Positions 1 to 8,605 of a DNA stretch of 64,000 nucleotides are shown here, in pieces. The number at the start of each line of letters is the position of its first letter. The stretch's first letter is position 1. The stretch comes from Flavobacteriia bacterium (GTDB lineage: Bacteria > Bacteroidota > Bacteroidia > Flavobacteriales_D > Crocinitomicaceae), in NCBI GenBank assembly GCA_026391005.1, contig JAPLEV010000048.1, positions 1 through 64,000 of the forward strand, written 5' to 3'. Position numbers and translations under genes: made by a program. The notes beneath the pieces were generated by a model. It searched no databases. It was not told where the DNA came from and was given only the letters and a program-made list of their open reading frames with translations.

Positions 1-456
1 ATTTCCCAATGAAGATGAATAAACACCTGGAATTCGACCGATTAATTCGCCAAGGTTTAAGGCAGGAATTTGGTTTAAATCGTTAATTTTTCGCGATTCA
101 ATGTGGAAAGGATTTTTGTTTTGGGTTACAGTAGAACCACTTGACACCGTAACTTCTTGCAAATCTAAATGCATTGGGCTTAGCGTAATAACAAGAGATG
201 GCGTAAGCACTATTTTTTGCAAAATACTTTTATACCCTGTGGCTAAAATTCGAATTTGACACGATTTCATGTCATTTTCAAAAATGGTTATTTTACCAAA
301 ATCATTGGTTTTGAAACTTTGATCGGTCTCCAAAATAAAAAGTTGAGCGCCTATTATCGGTTCTTTCGTCTTTTCATCCAATAAGGTAATTTCTACCCGT
401 TGAGCGAAAGATAAACAGGACACTAAACTTAAAAAAAGCAAGAATATAAATTTCAT
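1..456 (-). CDS. TonB-dependent receptor, N-terminal part (runs off the window)
   Basis: Reading the minus strand from the ATG at 456 gives an open frame with no stop to base 1, about 152 codons. It starts with a hydrophobic signal peptide ending near SFAQ, followed by a carboxypeptidase-regulatory-like beta domain (about residues 20-100, with the EPIIGA motif) and then the beginning of a TonB plug (LNLGELIGRIPGV near the window edge). The family forms outer-membrane barrels that import chelated metals, vitamins or glycans using TonB energy. The gene is divergent from a Fur-family regulator across 87 bp, so a metal-related substrate is an inference. The barrel lies outside the window, so the substrate cannot be judged from sequence. 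Confidence 0.85.
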   Translation of the reverse strand, partial: MKFIFLLFLSLVSCLSFAQRVEITLLDEKTKEPIIGAQLFILETDQSFKTNDFGKITIFENDMKSCQIRILATGYKSILQKIVLTPSLVITLSPMHLDLQEVTVSSGSTVTQNKNPFHIESRKINDLNQIPALNLGELIGRIPGVYSSSLGN

Positions 457-496
457 TTTTTTGTACTAATTTTTATTTGCAACTTTGATGCGATTA

Positions 497-504
497 CAAA
501 TATA
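497..504 (-). promoter_or_regulatory. -7 box of the TonB receptor gene
   Basis: On the minus strand TATATTTG fits the Bacteroidota -7 consensus TAnnTTTG. It lies 40 nt before the receptor ATG. The palindrome at 514-528 covers the expected upstream promoter half. Confidence 0.5.
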
Positions 505-513
505 CTACAATTA

Positions 514-528
514 TGCAACATTGTTGCG
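514..528. promoter_or_regulatory. Fur-family operator-like 7-1-7 inverted repeat
   Basis: TGCAACA, a central T, then TGTTGCG: an inverted repeat with 7-bp arms around one base and one mismatch (position 514 against 528); the next pair outward (513/529) also matches. The 7-1-7 geometry is that of Fur, PerR and Zur boxes. It lies between the divergent receptor and Fur-family genes, overlapping the upstream half of the receptor promoter and only 16 bp before the regulator ATG, so one site could repress both. That it is bound by the adjacent regulator is an inference. Confidence 0.5.
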
Positions 529-543
529 TTAATAAAAAAAATA

Positions 544-936
544 ATGGCAATAATTAGGAATACCTTAGCAAAAAAAGCAGTTTTTGAAATAATACAGGGC
601 AATAAGACAGCCATGAGCCAAACTGAAATTTTTGCTAAGGTAAACAACATATGCGACCGAGTAACAGTGTATCGAATTTTAGAGCGTTTAGTAAAAGAAG
701 TAAAAATTCATAAAATTGTCAACATCAACGGGGTGATAAACTACGCGCCATGCGACGCTTGCTCGCATGAACAACACGTGCACCATGACCATCTGCATTT
801 TAGCTGCACCACTTGCAAAAAACTCACTTGTATTGCAGATAATCACATCGAGCTAAATATCCCTTCAAACTATCAAGTAGCTGAAGTTTTTTTAACAGTT
901 TCTGGAATTTGTCCAGACTGTGTAATTATGGCGTAA
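544..936 (+). CDS. Fur-family metal-responsive repressor (Zur/Fur type)
   Basis: 130 residues, normal for the family. The N-terminal half is a winged helix with the DRVTVYRILERL recognition-helix motif (about residues 38-49). The C-terminal half is rich in metal ligands: a His cluster at 75-85 (with DHLHF), a C88-x2-C91 pair and a C123-x2-C126 pair that together form the structural zinc site. Fur-family proteins bind DNA as dimers when loaded with Fe, Zn or Mn. The divergent TonB receptor and the 7-1-7 palindrome just upstream suggest control of metal-complex uptake and of itself. Fur, Zur and PerR cannot be told apart reliably here; zinc is my slight preference because of the His-rich stretch. 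Confidence 0.88.
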   Translation: MAIIRNTLAKKAVFEIIQGNKTAMSQTEIFAKVNNICDRVTVYRILERLVKEVKIHKIVNINGVINYAPCDACSHEQHVHHDHLHFSCTTCKKLTCIADNHIELNIPSNYQVAEVFLTVSGICPDCVIMA

Positions 937-1006
937 GGAATTCCTGAATTCTCAAATCAATACATTTTATATAATATCAGTTAGGAAAGCACTGACAGAC
1001 ATTTGT

Positions 1007-1022
1007 CCCCCTTCGAAGGGGG
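1007..1022. repeat. Dispersed palindrome, C5/G5 type, copy 1
   Basis: CCCCCTTCGAAGGGGG is a perfect 16-bp palindrome followed by a further G5 block after ATAAA. A second copy at 9653-9668 has the same outer C5/G5 arms and the same trailing A3G5 block but a different self-complementary core. Confidence 0.8.
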
Positions 1023-1067
1023 ATAAAGGGGGATGACGCTGCAACTTGTTAATACATAATCCGTGTC

Positions 1068-1117
1068 TCTCGACTCCGCTCGATTCACTAACAAGAGCAC
1101 ATCGAGCGGAGTCGAGA
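1068..1117. repeat. Dispersed hairpin repeat, CGCTCGAT type, copy 1
   Basis: Perfect 17-bp arms at 1068-1084 (TCTCGACTCCGCTCGAT) and 1101-1117 around a 16-nt loop. A relative with 22-bp arms lies at 53821-53877; the loop start (TCACT) and most of both arms are shared. Confidence 0.85.
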
Positions 1118-1140
1118 TGCGCTCGATAAGCTGAATGAAA

Positions 1141-1205
1141 GCTAGCCGAGTGTTCCGCTCCGCATGTGCGGAGGAGGAATGTCCGCCTAGGCGGACGAGG
1201 CTAGC
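1141..1205. repeat. Twin palindromes between GCTAGC hexamers
   Basis: Two perfect palindromes sit next to each other: CTCCGCATGTGCGGAG (1158-1173) and GTCCGCCTAGGCGGAC (1181-1196). GCTAGC flanks them at 1141-1146 and 1200-1205. The layout resembles a REP or BIME-like unit; no function is implied. Confidence 0.65.
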
Positions 1206-1239
1206 GAAAACGATTTTAAAAGTGATTCCTACTTATCAA

Positions 1240-1269
1240 TTGCACCTTCATCTTTTTTAATTAAATTTG
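1240..1269 (+). promoter_or_regulatory. lpdA promoter
   Basis: TTG at 1240-1242, a 19-nt spacer, then TAAATTTG at 1262-1269. Both boxes and the spacing match the Bacteroidota primary sigma promoter. The -7 box ends 20 nt before the lpdA ATG. Confidence 0.7.
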
Positions 1270-1289
1270 CTTCCTTAAAACAAAGCAAT

Positions 1290-2681
1290 ATGAATTATGA
1301 TATCATTGTAGTTGGAAGTGGCCCAGGGGGATACGTTACGGCTATTCGAGCTTCTCAATTAGGGCTTAAAACTGCCATTGTTGAACGCGAATCGCTTGGT
1401 GGAGTATGCTTGAATTGGGGATGTATCCCAACAAAAGCCTTGATAAAAAGCGCTAATGTGTTCGAATACCTAAACCATGCAAGTGACTATGGTATATCGG
1501 TGAAAGACGTGAAAGCGGATTTTACCGCGATGGTAAAACGAAGCCGGGATGTGGCCGATGGAATGAGCAACGGTATCCAATTCTTGATGAAAAAGAATAA
1601 AATTGACGTCTTAAAAGGAACAGGGAAAATCGCAGCGGGAAAATCAGTTATCGTTACGGATGATGCTGGCGTTTCAACAACGTATGTGGCTGGAAAAGGG
1701 CTTATTATTGCTACCGGATCTCGTTCACGTGAATTACCCAATTTGCCTCAAGATGGCAAAAAAATAATCGGTTATCGTCAAGCGATGACATTGGCCACTC
1801 AACCGAAACGTTTAGTTGTTGTAGGATCTGGGGCAATAGGTGTTGAATTTGCCTATTTTTATAATGCGATCGGTACTGAGGTTACTGTTGTTGAATATTT
1901 ACCTAATATTGTTCCGGTAGAAGACGAAGATATATCTAAGCAATTAGAAAAATCATTCAAAAAAGCAGGAATTAAGATTATGACTAATTCTTCTGTTGAG
2001 CACGTAGATACGAGCAGTAATGATTGTGTTGTGACTATAAAAACAGAAAAGGGTGAAGAGAAAATTTCATGTGACGTAGTCCTTTCCGCGGTTGGAATTC
2101 AATCTAACATCGAAAATATAGGATTAGAAGATGTCGGAATTGTTGTTGATAAAGGACGAATACTAGTTGATGACTACTACCAAACAAATATACCTGGCTA
2201 TTATGCCATTGGCGATATCGTTCCAGGACCTGCCTTAGCACACGTTGCCTCAGCAGAAGGAATTATTTGTGTTGAGAAAATTGCTGGTCATCATCCTGCT
2301 CCATTAAATTATGGAAATATCCCCGGATGTACCTATTGTTCGCCAGAAGTGGCATCGGTAGGAATGACAGAAAAAGCGGCAAAGGAAGCTGGATTTGAAG
2401 TAAAAATTGGGAAATTTCCGTTTTCTGCCTCAGGTAAAGCAAGTGCAGCTGGAACGAAAGATGGCTTTGTTAAATTAATTTTCGATGCTAAATACGGTGA
2501 ATTATTAGGAGGTCACATGATCGGTGCAAACGTTACTGAAATGGTAGCTGAATTAGTGGCTGTTCGTAAACTAGAAACTACTGGCGAAGAATTAATTAAA
2601 ACCGTTCACCCCCACCCTACTATGTCTGAAGCTATTATGGAGGCAGCAGCAGCAGCATATGGCGAAGTAATTCACCTTTAA
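1290..2681 (+). CDS. lpdA: Dihydrolipoyl dehydrogenase (E3)
   Basis: 463 residues, full length. It re-oxidises the dihydrolipoyl group of 2-oxoacid dehydrogenase complexes and of the glycine cleavage system, passing electrons through FAD to NAD+. Visible landmarks: FAD-binding GSGPGG (9-14), redox-active disulfide C40-LNWG-C45, NAD-binding GSGAIG mid-protein, the second FAD motif YAIGDI, and the C-terminal HPHPTMSE that supplies the catalytic His/Glu pair of the partner subunit. It stands alone behind its own promoter. An E2 gene begins at the far end of the window (63405), a plausible partner. Confidence 0.97.
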   Translation: MNYDIIVVGSGPGGYVTAIRASQLGLKTAIVERESLGGVCLNWGCIPTKALIKSANVFEYLNHASDYGISVKDVKADFTAMVKRSRDVADGMSNGIQFLMKKNKIDVLKGTGKIAAGKSVIVTDDAGVSTTYVAGKGLIIATGSRSRELPNLPQDGKKIIGYRQAMTLATQPKRLVVVGSGAIGVEFAYFYNAIGTEVTVVEYLPNIVPVEDEDISKQLEKSFKKAGIKIMTNSSVEHVDTSSNDCVVTIKTEKGEEKISCDVVLSAVGIQSNIENIGLEDVGIVVDKGRILVDDYYQTNIPGYYAIGDIVPGPALAHVASAEGIICVEKIAGHHPAPLNYGNIPGCTYCSPEVASVGMTEKAAKEAGFEVKIGKFPFSASGKASAAGTKDGFVKLIFDAKYGELLGGHMIGANVTEMVAELVAVRKLETTGEELIKTVHPHPTMSEAIMEAAAAAYGEVIHL

Positions 2682-2684
2682 AAT

Positions 2685-5600
2685 ATGAATAGACGACTAG
2701 TAGTATTTCTGTTTCTATTTATTGGTTCTTTTCAGCATGCTTTTACGCAGGTCGTAATCAACGAGGGATGTAACAGAAATTATATTTCCGCAACTGATGA
2801 AGATGGGGATAAGCCGGATTGGATAGAACTTTATAATGCCGGTAACAGCCTTGTTGATCTCACAGGTTATCATTTGAGTGATAATTTATTGCAGCCACTC
2901 CAATGGCCCTTAGCAGGGCTAAGTTTAGCTCCCAATGAGTTTAAGTTGGTCTATTGCAGTGGAAAAGATCGATACGAGTCAAGCCCCTTCTCACCAGCTG
3001 TCACTGACCTAAGTTATAGCCCTATTGTTGGTTGGAATACCCACAATTTCACCAATACATTTAACTGGGATGGCCAAAGCAATATCCTTCTAAATATTTG
3101 TTCGTATGAAAACAACGGGTATACTGAAAATTCAATTTTCTTACAAACGGAAACACCTTACACCTCTACCACTGCTAACTGGAACGACGGAAGTGACGCA
3201 TCATGTTCAGCTGTAAATGGATTCATATACAACAGAAGGCCAAATTTAAAAATTAACGGGATTACATTGGATTTTGGAACGCTACAAAATTCCAACACCG
3301 ATTACCCAGCTCCTTATGGAAATTGGTATTGGAGTGCCAGGCATCAAATATTGGTGCATGGCGCTGAGCTTATCGCAGCAGGACTTACGGCAGGGCCAAT
3401 TAATTCGATAGGATTTGAAGTGGTTTCTACGAATACCATAACCTACACGTACATTGATGTTTCCATAAGTGCCACCTTACTAAATGAGTTGTCCAACACT
3501 TTTATTCCGCTGAATGGGTATTCGAACCACAGCAATTTTAAAATTGAATCTAACGGAGAATCTGTATTTTTATCTGATCCAAGTTTGACAACAATTAGTT
3601 CCTTATTTATTAATTCTCCTCAAACAGATGTGAGCATAGGACGTTCCCCTGATGCCTCCTCCAATAATCAGTGGATGGAACCAAGCCCAGGTTCGAGTAA
3701 TAATGCAGCAATTGTTTACACAGATTCATTGAAAGCACCTGTTTTATCTGTTCCGACTGGCATTCTAAACAATGTAATTTATTTAAAAATTACCAATCCA
3801 AATGCCGATTCAATACCAACTAAAGTTGTTTACACCTTAGACGGAAGCGATCCAACCATAAACTCCACAGAATATATCGGCGATTCCATTTTTATTTTTC
3901 AAGCCTGCGTAGTTCGAGCAAAAGCTTTTCCATTAACAATGAACAATTATTTAGCAAGTCATGATACTTATGGAACCTATTTATTCAATATTGACCATTC
4001 CACGCCTATATTATTAGTCACCACACAAAACTCCAATCTATATGGTGGACAAGGGATTTTTGACAACCCTACATCAGACTGGCTAAGAGCTGCCCACGTA
4101 GTCTGGTTGGATAAAGAGGGCGACCATCCAACTTTATTTCAAACTAGAACTGCCATTCGTATGGACGGTGGCTGGGGTGGAAGTCGAACAAATGCACAGC
4201 GCTCTTTTCGCTTGTCGTTTAATCACGCTGCTCTAGGCGAAAAAACAGTGAACTTACCCTTAATTCCCGCCATCCCATTTCGAAATAAATACAGCGATGT
4301 TTATTTGAGAAATGGCAGTAATCAATGGCTAACCTTACCACAGAAAGACGCATGTCAAGTTAGCATGATGAGTAAAGGGACCAATAATTATTATTCAGCC
4401 ATGGAGCCCGTATCCGTGTATATCAATGGGCAGTATTTTGGTCTTTATGAGCTCAGGGAAAAGTTCAATACGGAGTATTTTGACGAACGAGAAAACATCA
4501 ACAAAGACTCCATAGCCATATTGTCAATGTCTGCTTTTTACAATTTGGTTTTAAGAGCCGTTGAAGGGAAAGTAGAGGATTTTACGACTGATTATACTGC
4601 CTTTAATGCCTTGGATCCAACTTCTCCAACTTACCTCACAGAAGCAGACCAATACTTTGACTTAGCGCATTATTCCGATTATATTATTGGAGAATCATGG
4701 ATGGGAAATGTTGATTGGCCTCAAAATAATATAAAAATCTACCGTTCCAATAAAACCAATTACCGTTGGCGTTTCGCCCTAATAGATTTAGAGTTATCCA
4801 TGCAACCAAATGGCTGGACCTCTTGCACGGATAATGGCATACGCTATATGCTAGACCAAAGTACAGACAATCCATATATCAATATTTGGCTGCAAAGCAT
4901 TCAAAATTTAACGTATAGAAATTCATTTATCAATCGATATGCTGATTTAATGAATACAAGTTACCTAACAGATACTTTACTCGCAACAGAACAATCCTTT
5001 TTCAATAAAATGGTGCTTGAGATGCCAAAGGAATACCAGCGATGGGGAGACCCTAATAATATACCAGGTCAAATGGACAACTACATCAACAACCATTTAA
5101 TCTTTAGGCAACAATTGGCTTGCAGAAATGAAATAGTAATGGAAAATTTACGGAATGAATTTCAGTTAACGAAAGAAGTTAAAGTTGAATTAGCCATATT
5201 TCCGGATAGCGCAGGCACCATAAAATTAAACAGCATTCAACCGAAAAACTACCCTTGGCAAGGATTGTATTTTGATGGAGTACCCATTCAACTCACAGCA
5301 ATAGCTGAAACCGGTTACTCCTTTGTAAAATGGATGCCGAATCCATTTATCAGCGATACACTGAATCCCACTTTTGAAAGCAACGTAAATCTTGATTCCA
5401 CACGCTTTACAGCAGTCTTTATGTTGATTCCTCCCCCGCCCGATGGTCCAACCATTGAATTTACACTTTTTCCATCCCCAAGTTCAACAAGCATTACCCT
5501 TGCGCACAACAACCCCACACTAGCGAAAAATATTAGATTTGAAATTTACGATCTGAATGGAAGAATCATTAGCACGGGAAAACTTGACCCAGCAAGTAAG

Positions 5601-5702
5601 CAAACCCAAATTAATATTTCTAACTTCAAAGCTGCTTTGTATTTAATACGCATAACCAACGACCAAGACTTTCTTGAAACCAAGCGCTTTGTAAAACTAT
5701 AA
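2685..5702 (+). CDS. T9SS-secreted CotH-type protein with lamin-tail domain
   Basis: 1005 residues. Order of parts: signal peptide (about 1-21), lamin-tail domain (about 22-75, DWIELYNAG), a less recognisable beta region, a chitobiase-C-terminal-like segment (about 360-430, YTLDGSDPT), a CotH kinase-like domain (about 440-800, including RMDGGWGG, GLYELREKFN and DWPQNNIKIY), and a type A T9SS sorting domain (last ~80 residues, starting LFPSPSS). CotH proteins include spore-coat protein kinases; the usual acidic motif appears here as LIDLELS. The sorting domain predicts export and attachment at the cell surface. The ATG is 3 nt after the lpdA stop, so read-through from lpdA is possible although the functions are unrelated. 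Confidence 0.85.
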   Translation: MNRRLVVFLFLFIGSFQHAFTQVVINEGCNRNYISATDEDGDKPDWIELYNAGNSLVDLTGYHLSDNLLQPLQWPLAGLSLAPNEFKLVYCSGKDRYESSPFSPAVTDLSYSPIVGWNTHNFTNTFNWDGQSNILLNICSYENNGYTENSIFLQTETPYTSTTANWNDGSDASCSAVNGFIYNRRPNLKINGITLDFGTLQNSNTDYPAPYGNWYWSARHQILVHGAELIAAGLTAGPINSIGFEVVSTNTITYTYIDVSISATLLNELSNTFIPLNGYSNHSNFKIESNGESVFLSDPSLTTISSLFINSPQTDVSIGRSPDASSNNQWMEPSPGSSNNAAIVYTDSLKAPVLSVPTGILNNVIYLKITNPNADSIPTKVVYTLDGSDPTINSTEYIGDSIFIFQACVVRAKAFPLTMNNYLASHDTYGTYLFNIDHSTPILLVTTQNSNLYGGQGIFDNPTSDWLRAAHVVWLDKEGDHPTLFQTRTAIRMDGGWGGSRTNAQRSFRLSFNHAALGEKTVNLPLIPAIPFRNKYSDVYLRNGSNQWLTLPQKDACQVSMMSKGTNNYYSAMEPVSVYINGQYFGLYELREKFNTEYFDERENINKDSIAILSMSAFYNLVLRAVEGKVEDFTTDYTAFNALDPTSPTYLTEADQYFDLAHYSDYIIGESWMGNVDWPQNNIKIYRSNKTNYRWRFALIDLELSMQPNGWTSCTDNGIRYMLDQSTDNPYINIWLQSIQNLTYRNSFINRYADLMNTSYLTDTLLATEQSFFNKMVLEMPKEYQRWGDPNNIPGQMDNYINNHLIFRQQLACRNEIVMENLRNEFQLTKEVKVELAIFPDSAGTIKLNSIQPKNYPWQGLYFDGVPIQLTAIAETGYSFVKWMPNPFISDTLNPTFESNVNLDSTRFTAVFMLIPPPPDGPTIEFTLFPSPSSTSITLAHNNPTLAKNIRFEIYDLNGRIISTGKLDPASKQTQINISNFKAALYLIRITNDQDFLETKRFVKL

Positions 5703-5703
5703 T

Positions 5704-5724
5704 TTTGTCATAATTTATGACAAA
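5704..5724. promoter_or_regulatory. Perfect 21-bp inverted repeat between the CotH gene and dnaK
   Basis: TTTGTCATAA, a central T, and TTATGACAAA form a perfect 10-1-10 palindrome beginning 2 nt after the CotH-gene stop. There is no U-run behind it, so it is a poor intrinsic terminator and could be an operator. The half-site TTTGTCA recurs at 5757-5763. No CIRCE element is present. Confidence 0.45.
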
Positions 5725-5839
5725 TAGTCACCCTTTCATTGCCTAATCACTAATAATTTGTCACTTACAAACCTAAAAATTCTCATGGCATATTAATTGA
5801 CTTTGGGGTGATGTTCAATAATATAAAATTTAAAACAAA

Positions 5840-7753
5840 ATGGGAAAAATAATTGGAATTGACTTAGGCACAACAAATTCATGTGTGGCGGTTATGGAAG
5901 GAAGCGAACCAGTAATCATACCTAATTCAGAAGGTAAAAGAACAACACCTTCCGTTGTAGGTTTCGTAGAAGGCGGCGAAAGAAAAGTTGGTGATCCAGC
6001 AAAACGACAAGCGATTACAAATCCAACAAAAACAATCTCTTCGATTAAGAGATTTATGGGTTCAAGTTTCGACGAAGTAAAAAAAGAAATTGCGCGCGTA
6101 CCTTACAAGGTCGTAAAAGGCGACAATAATACACCACGTGTAGAAATAGATGATCGAAAATATTCACCTCAAGAGATCTCTGCAATGATTCTTCAAAAAA
6201 TGAAGAAAACAGCAGAAGATTATTTAGGACAAGAAATAACAGAAGCGGTTGTAACTGTTCCAGCATACTTTAATGATGCTCAACGTCAAGCGACAAAAGA
6301 AGCAGGCGAAATTGCAGGATTAACCATAAAAAGAATTATCAATGAGCCTACTGCTGCAGCACTTGCGTACGGACTAGACAAAAAAGGAATTGATCAAAAG
6401 ATAGTTGTTTTCGATTTTGGCGGTGGAACACATGATGTATCCATTTTAGAGTTAGGTGATGGTGTATTTGAAGTATTAGCAACAGATGGAGATACCCACC
6501 TAGGTGGAGACGACGTTGATGAGGCAATTATCGTGTGGTTGGCAGAAGAATTTAAAACGGAAGAAGGATTAGATTTACGTCAAGATCCAATGGCATTACA
6601 ACGATTGAAGGAAGCGGCAGAGAAAGCGAAAATCGAACTTTCTTCTACTAACTCTTCAGAAATTAATTTGCCTTACATTATGCCTGTTAATGGTATTCCA
6701 AAACACTTAGTTAGGACCTTAACAAAAGCTAAATTCGAACAATTAATTTCCACCATAGTTGAACGTACCATTGCACCGTGTAAAAAAGCATTGAAAAATG
6801 CTGGATTAACTGTGAAAGATATCGACGAAGTTATTTTAGTTGGAGGATCGACAAGAATTCCGATTATACAAGCTGCTGTTGAGCATTTCTTTGGCAAGGC
6901 GCCTTCAAAAGGAGTTAATCCAGACGAAGTAGTTGCATTAGGAGCTGCCATTCAAGGAGGTGTTTTATCCGGAGAAGTTAAAGATGTATTGTTGTTGGAT
7001 GTTATTCCATTATCATTAGGAATTGAAACAATGGGAGGTGTTTTCACTAAATTAATTGATGCCAATACAACCATTCCAACAAAAAAATCGGAGGTTTTTT
7101 CAACAGCATCAGATAATCAACCATCCGTTGATATTCATGTATTGCAAGGGGAACGCTCTATGGCAAACGATAATAAAACTTTAGGTAGATTTCAATTGAC
7201 AGATATTCCATCAGCACAAAGAGGTGTTCCTCAAATTGAAGTTACTTTTGATATTGATGCGAACGGAATCATGAACATTTCTGCGAAAGACAAAGGAACA
7301 GGTAAGCAGCAATCCATAAAAATTGAATCTGCTTCAGGATTATCAGATGAAGAAATCCAACGCATGAAAGCAGAAGCAGAAGCAAATGCTGAATCAGACA
7401 AAAAACTAAGAGAAGAAGTGGAAATTGTTAATAAAGCAGATTCCACAATTTTTCAAACGGAACGTCAATTAAAAGAATACGGAGATAAAATTCCAGCAGA
7501 TAAAAAACAACCGATTGAAGATGCATTAGCTGAACTAAAGAAAGAATATGAAGCTAAAAACGTTGAAAATTTAGAGCCAGCTATGGAAAAACTAAACACT
7601 GTTTTTCAAGCAGCATCTCAAGAAATGTATAGTGCAGCGAATGGAGGTGGATCTGAAGGAGGAGAAGGACAAGGTGCAACATCATCGGATGAATCCAATC
7701 CACAAGATGAAGTTACCGATGTTGACTTTGAAGAAGTAAATGACAAAAAATAG
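5840..7753 (+). CDS. dnaK: Chaperone DnaK (Hsp70)
   Basis: 637 residues, normal length. The ATPase domain shows [11 protein letters not shown] at the N-terminus, the second phosphate loop [12 protein letters not shown] (most Hsp70s have Phe where His is here) and LVGGSTRIP. The substrate-binding domain and helical lid follow, with a Gly/Ser-rich linker and an acidic tail ending [11 protein letters not shown]. It folds and refolds proteins with DnaJ and GrpE, neither of which is nearby. The upstream 137 bp lack CIRCE; a near-consensus -7 box (TGACTTTG, 5798-5805) is present. A strong terminator follows, so it is monocistronic. Confidence 0.98.
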   Translation: MGKIIGIDLGTTNSCVAVMEGSEPVIIPNSEGKRTTPSVVGFVEGGERKVGDPAKRQAITNPTKTISSIKRFMGSSFDEVKKEIARVPYKVVKGDNNTPRVEIDDRKYSPQEISAMILQKMKKTAEDYLGQEITEAVVTVPAYFNDAQRQATKEAGEIAGLTIKRIINEPTAAALAYGLDKKGIDQKIVVFDFGGGTHDVSILELGDGVFEVLATDGDTHLGGDDVDEAIIVWLAEEFKTEEGLDLRQDPMALQRLKEAAEKAKIELSSTNSSEINLPYIMPVNGIPKHLVRTLTKAKFEQLISTIVERTIAPCKKALKNAGLTVKDIDEVILVGGSTRIPIIQAAVEHFFGKAPSKGVNPDEVVALGAAIQGGVLSGEVKDVLLLDVIPLSLGIETMGGVFTKLIDANTTIPTKKSEVFSTASDNQPSVDIHVLQGERSMANDNKTLGRFQLTDIPSAQRGVPQIEVTFDIDANGIMNISAKDKGTGKQQSIKIESASGLSDEEIQRMKAEAEANAESDKKLREEVEIVNKADSTIFQTERQLKEYGDKIPADKKQPIEDALAELKKEYEAKNVENLEPAMEKLNTVFQAASQEMYSAANGGGSEGGEGQGATSSDESNPQDEVTDVDFEEVNDKK

Positions 7754-7775
7754 TAAGTAAACAAATCTCACAAGG

Positions 7776-7808
7776 AAAGGACACGGAATTCGTGTCCTTT
7801 TTTTTATT
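7776..7808 (+). terminator. dnaK intrinsic terminator
   Basis: Perfect 10-bp stem (AAAGGACACG at 7776-7785 with its complement at 7791-7800) around a 5-nt loop, merging into a T-run. Confidence 0.9.
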
Positions 7809-7818
7809 AACATTGTAG

Positions 7819-8592
7819 ATGCTTTATTTTAAAAAAATACTTAATACAATAAGCAAAGAATGGTGTGTGTTCATCCACGGTGCTGGTGGAAGCTCCGCTA
7901 TTTGGCATAAGCAGGTTAAAGCATATGCCGAAAACTTTAATGTATTATTAATTGATTTAAGAGGTCATGGTAAATCAAAAGAAATAAAAACAACAAAAAA
8001 CTACAGCTTTCAAATGATCGCTGAAGATGTTATTGAAGTCGTAGAATTCAATAAAATAAAAGAAGCCCATTTTATTGGCGTTTCCCTCGGGACAATTATC
8101 ATCTATCAAATTTATGCGCTGAAACCTAGCATTGTAAAATCAATGATTTTTTCCGGTGCTATAACTAGGTTAAATATCAAGTCGCGCGTACTTTTAAGAA
8201 TTGGACGGGTACTAAATCCACTCCTTCCTTACATGACCTTGTATGCCTTGCTAGCTAGGATAATTATGCCGAAAAAAAACCACAAAACTTCGCGCCTACT
8301 ATTTATTAACGAGGCAAAAAAAGTAATGGCCAAAGAATTTAATCGTTGGTTTAAATTAACAGCGCGATTAACTGCCTACCTCAATAGAGTGGAACACGAG
8401 AACAACGACAAACCAACTATTTACATAATGGGGAGCGAAGACCACATGTTTTTAGCACCTGTGAAATCGATCGTTGAATTAAATCCACGAATTCTTTTAA
8501 ACATTGTACCCAATTGCGGACACGTAGTAAATATTGAACAAGCGGAACAATTCAATGAGATCTCACTCAATTTTATCCGAAAATTAGCCTAA
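7819..8592 (+). CDS. Alpha/beta-fold hydrolase
   Basis: 257 residues, typical of single-domain alpha/beta hydrolases. Visible: oxyanion-hole motif HGAGGS (20-25), a conserved DLRGHGKS, nucleophile elbow G87-VSL-G91 with Ser89, an acid in GSEDHMF (about 207-213) and the catalytic His in NCGHVVN (about 235). A variable cap lies between about 110 and 195. Substrate cannot be assigned. It precedes mnmH by 13 bp, so co-transcription is likely, but no functional link to selenium metabolism is evident. The ATG follows a near-match -7 box (TAACATTG, 7808-7815) by 3 nt. Confidence 0.88.
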   Translation: MLYFKKILNTISKEWCVFIHGAGGSSAIWHKQVKAYAENFNVLLIDLRGHGKSKEIKTTKNYSFQMIAEDVIEVVEFNKIKEAHFIGVSLGTIIIYQIYALKPSIVKSMIFSGAITRLNIKSRVLLRIGRVLNPLLPYMTLYALLARIIMPKKNHKTSRLLFINEAKKVMAKEFNRWFKLTARLTAYLNRVEHENNDKPTIYIMGSEDHMFLAPVKSIVELNPRILLNIVPNCGHVVNIEQAEQFNEISLNFIRKLA

Positions 8593-8605
8593 TATTTACC
8601 TAAGG

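Larger units (their letters stand above)
937..1289. other. Non-coding gap with clustered palindromic repeats
   Basis: No gene is seen in these 353 bases. The gap holds a G/C-block palindrome (1007-1022), a 17-bp-arm hairpin (1068-1117), two further perfect palindromes (1158-1173, 1181-1196) flanked by GCTAGC hexamers (1141-1146 and 1200-1205), and at its right end the lpdA promoter. GC content is visibly above that of the neighbouring genes. Related copies occur at 9653 and 53821, so these are dispersed repeats rather than local regulatory sites. Confidence 0.8.

Noticed and set aside
453..650. 65-codon minus-strand open frame overlapping the Fur-family gene and its promoter
   Set aside because: Complement of the regulator coding region; the real minus-strand gene starts at 456 in another frame with a signal peptide and TonB-receptor features.
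5703..5839. CIRCE element before dnaK
   Set aside because: Looked for TTAGCACTC-N9-GAGTGCTAA and near variants; not found. The palindrome at 5704-5724 is a different sequence.
6410..6460. DnaK phosphate loop with His in place of the usual Phe (GGGTHDV)
   Set aside because: All other DnaK motifs are intact and, from memory, the same substitution occurs in other Flavobacteria, so it is not treated as a defect.
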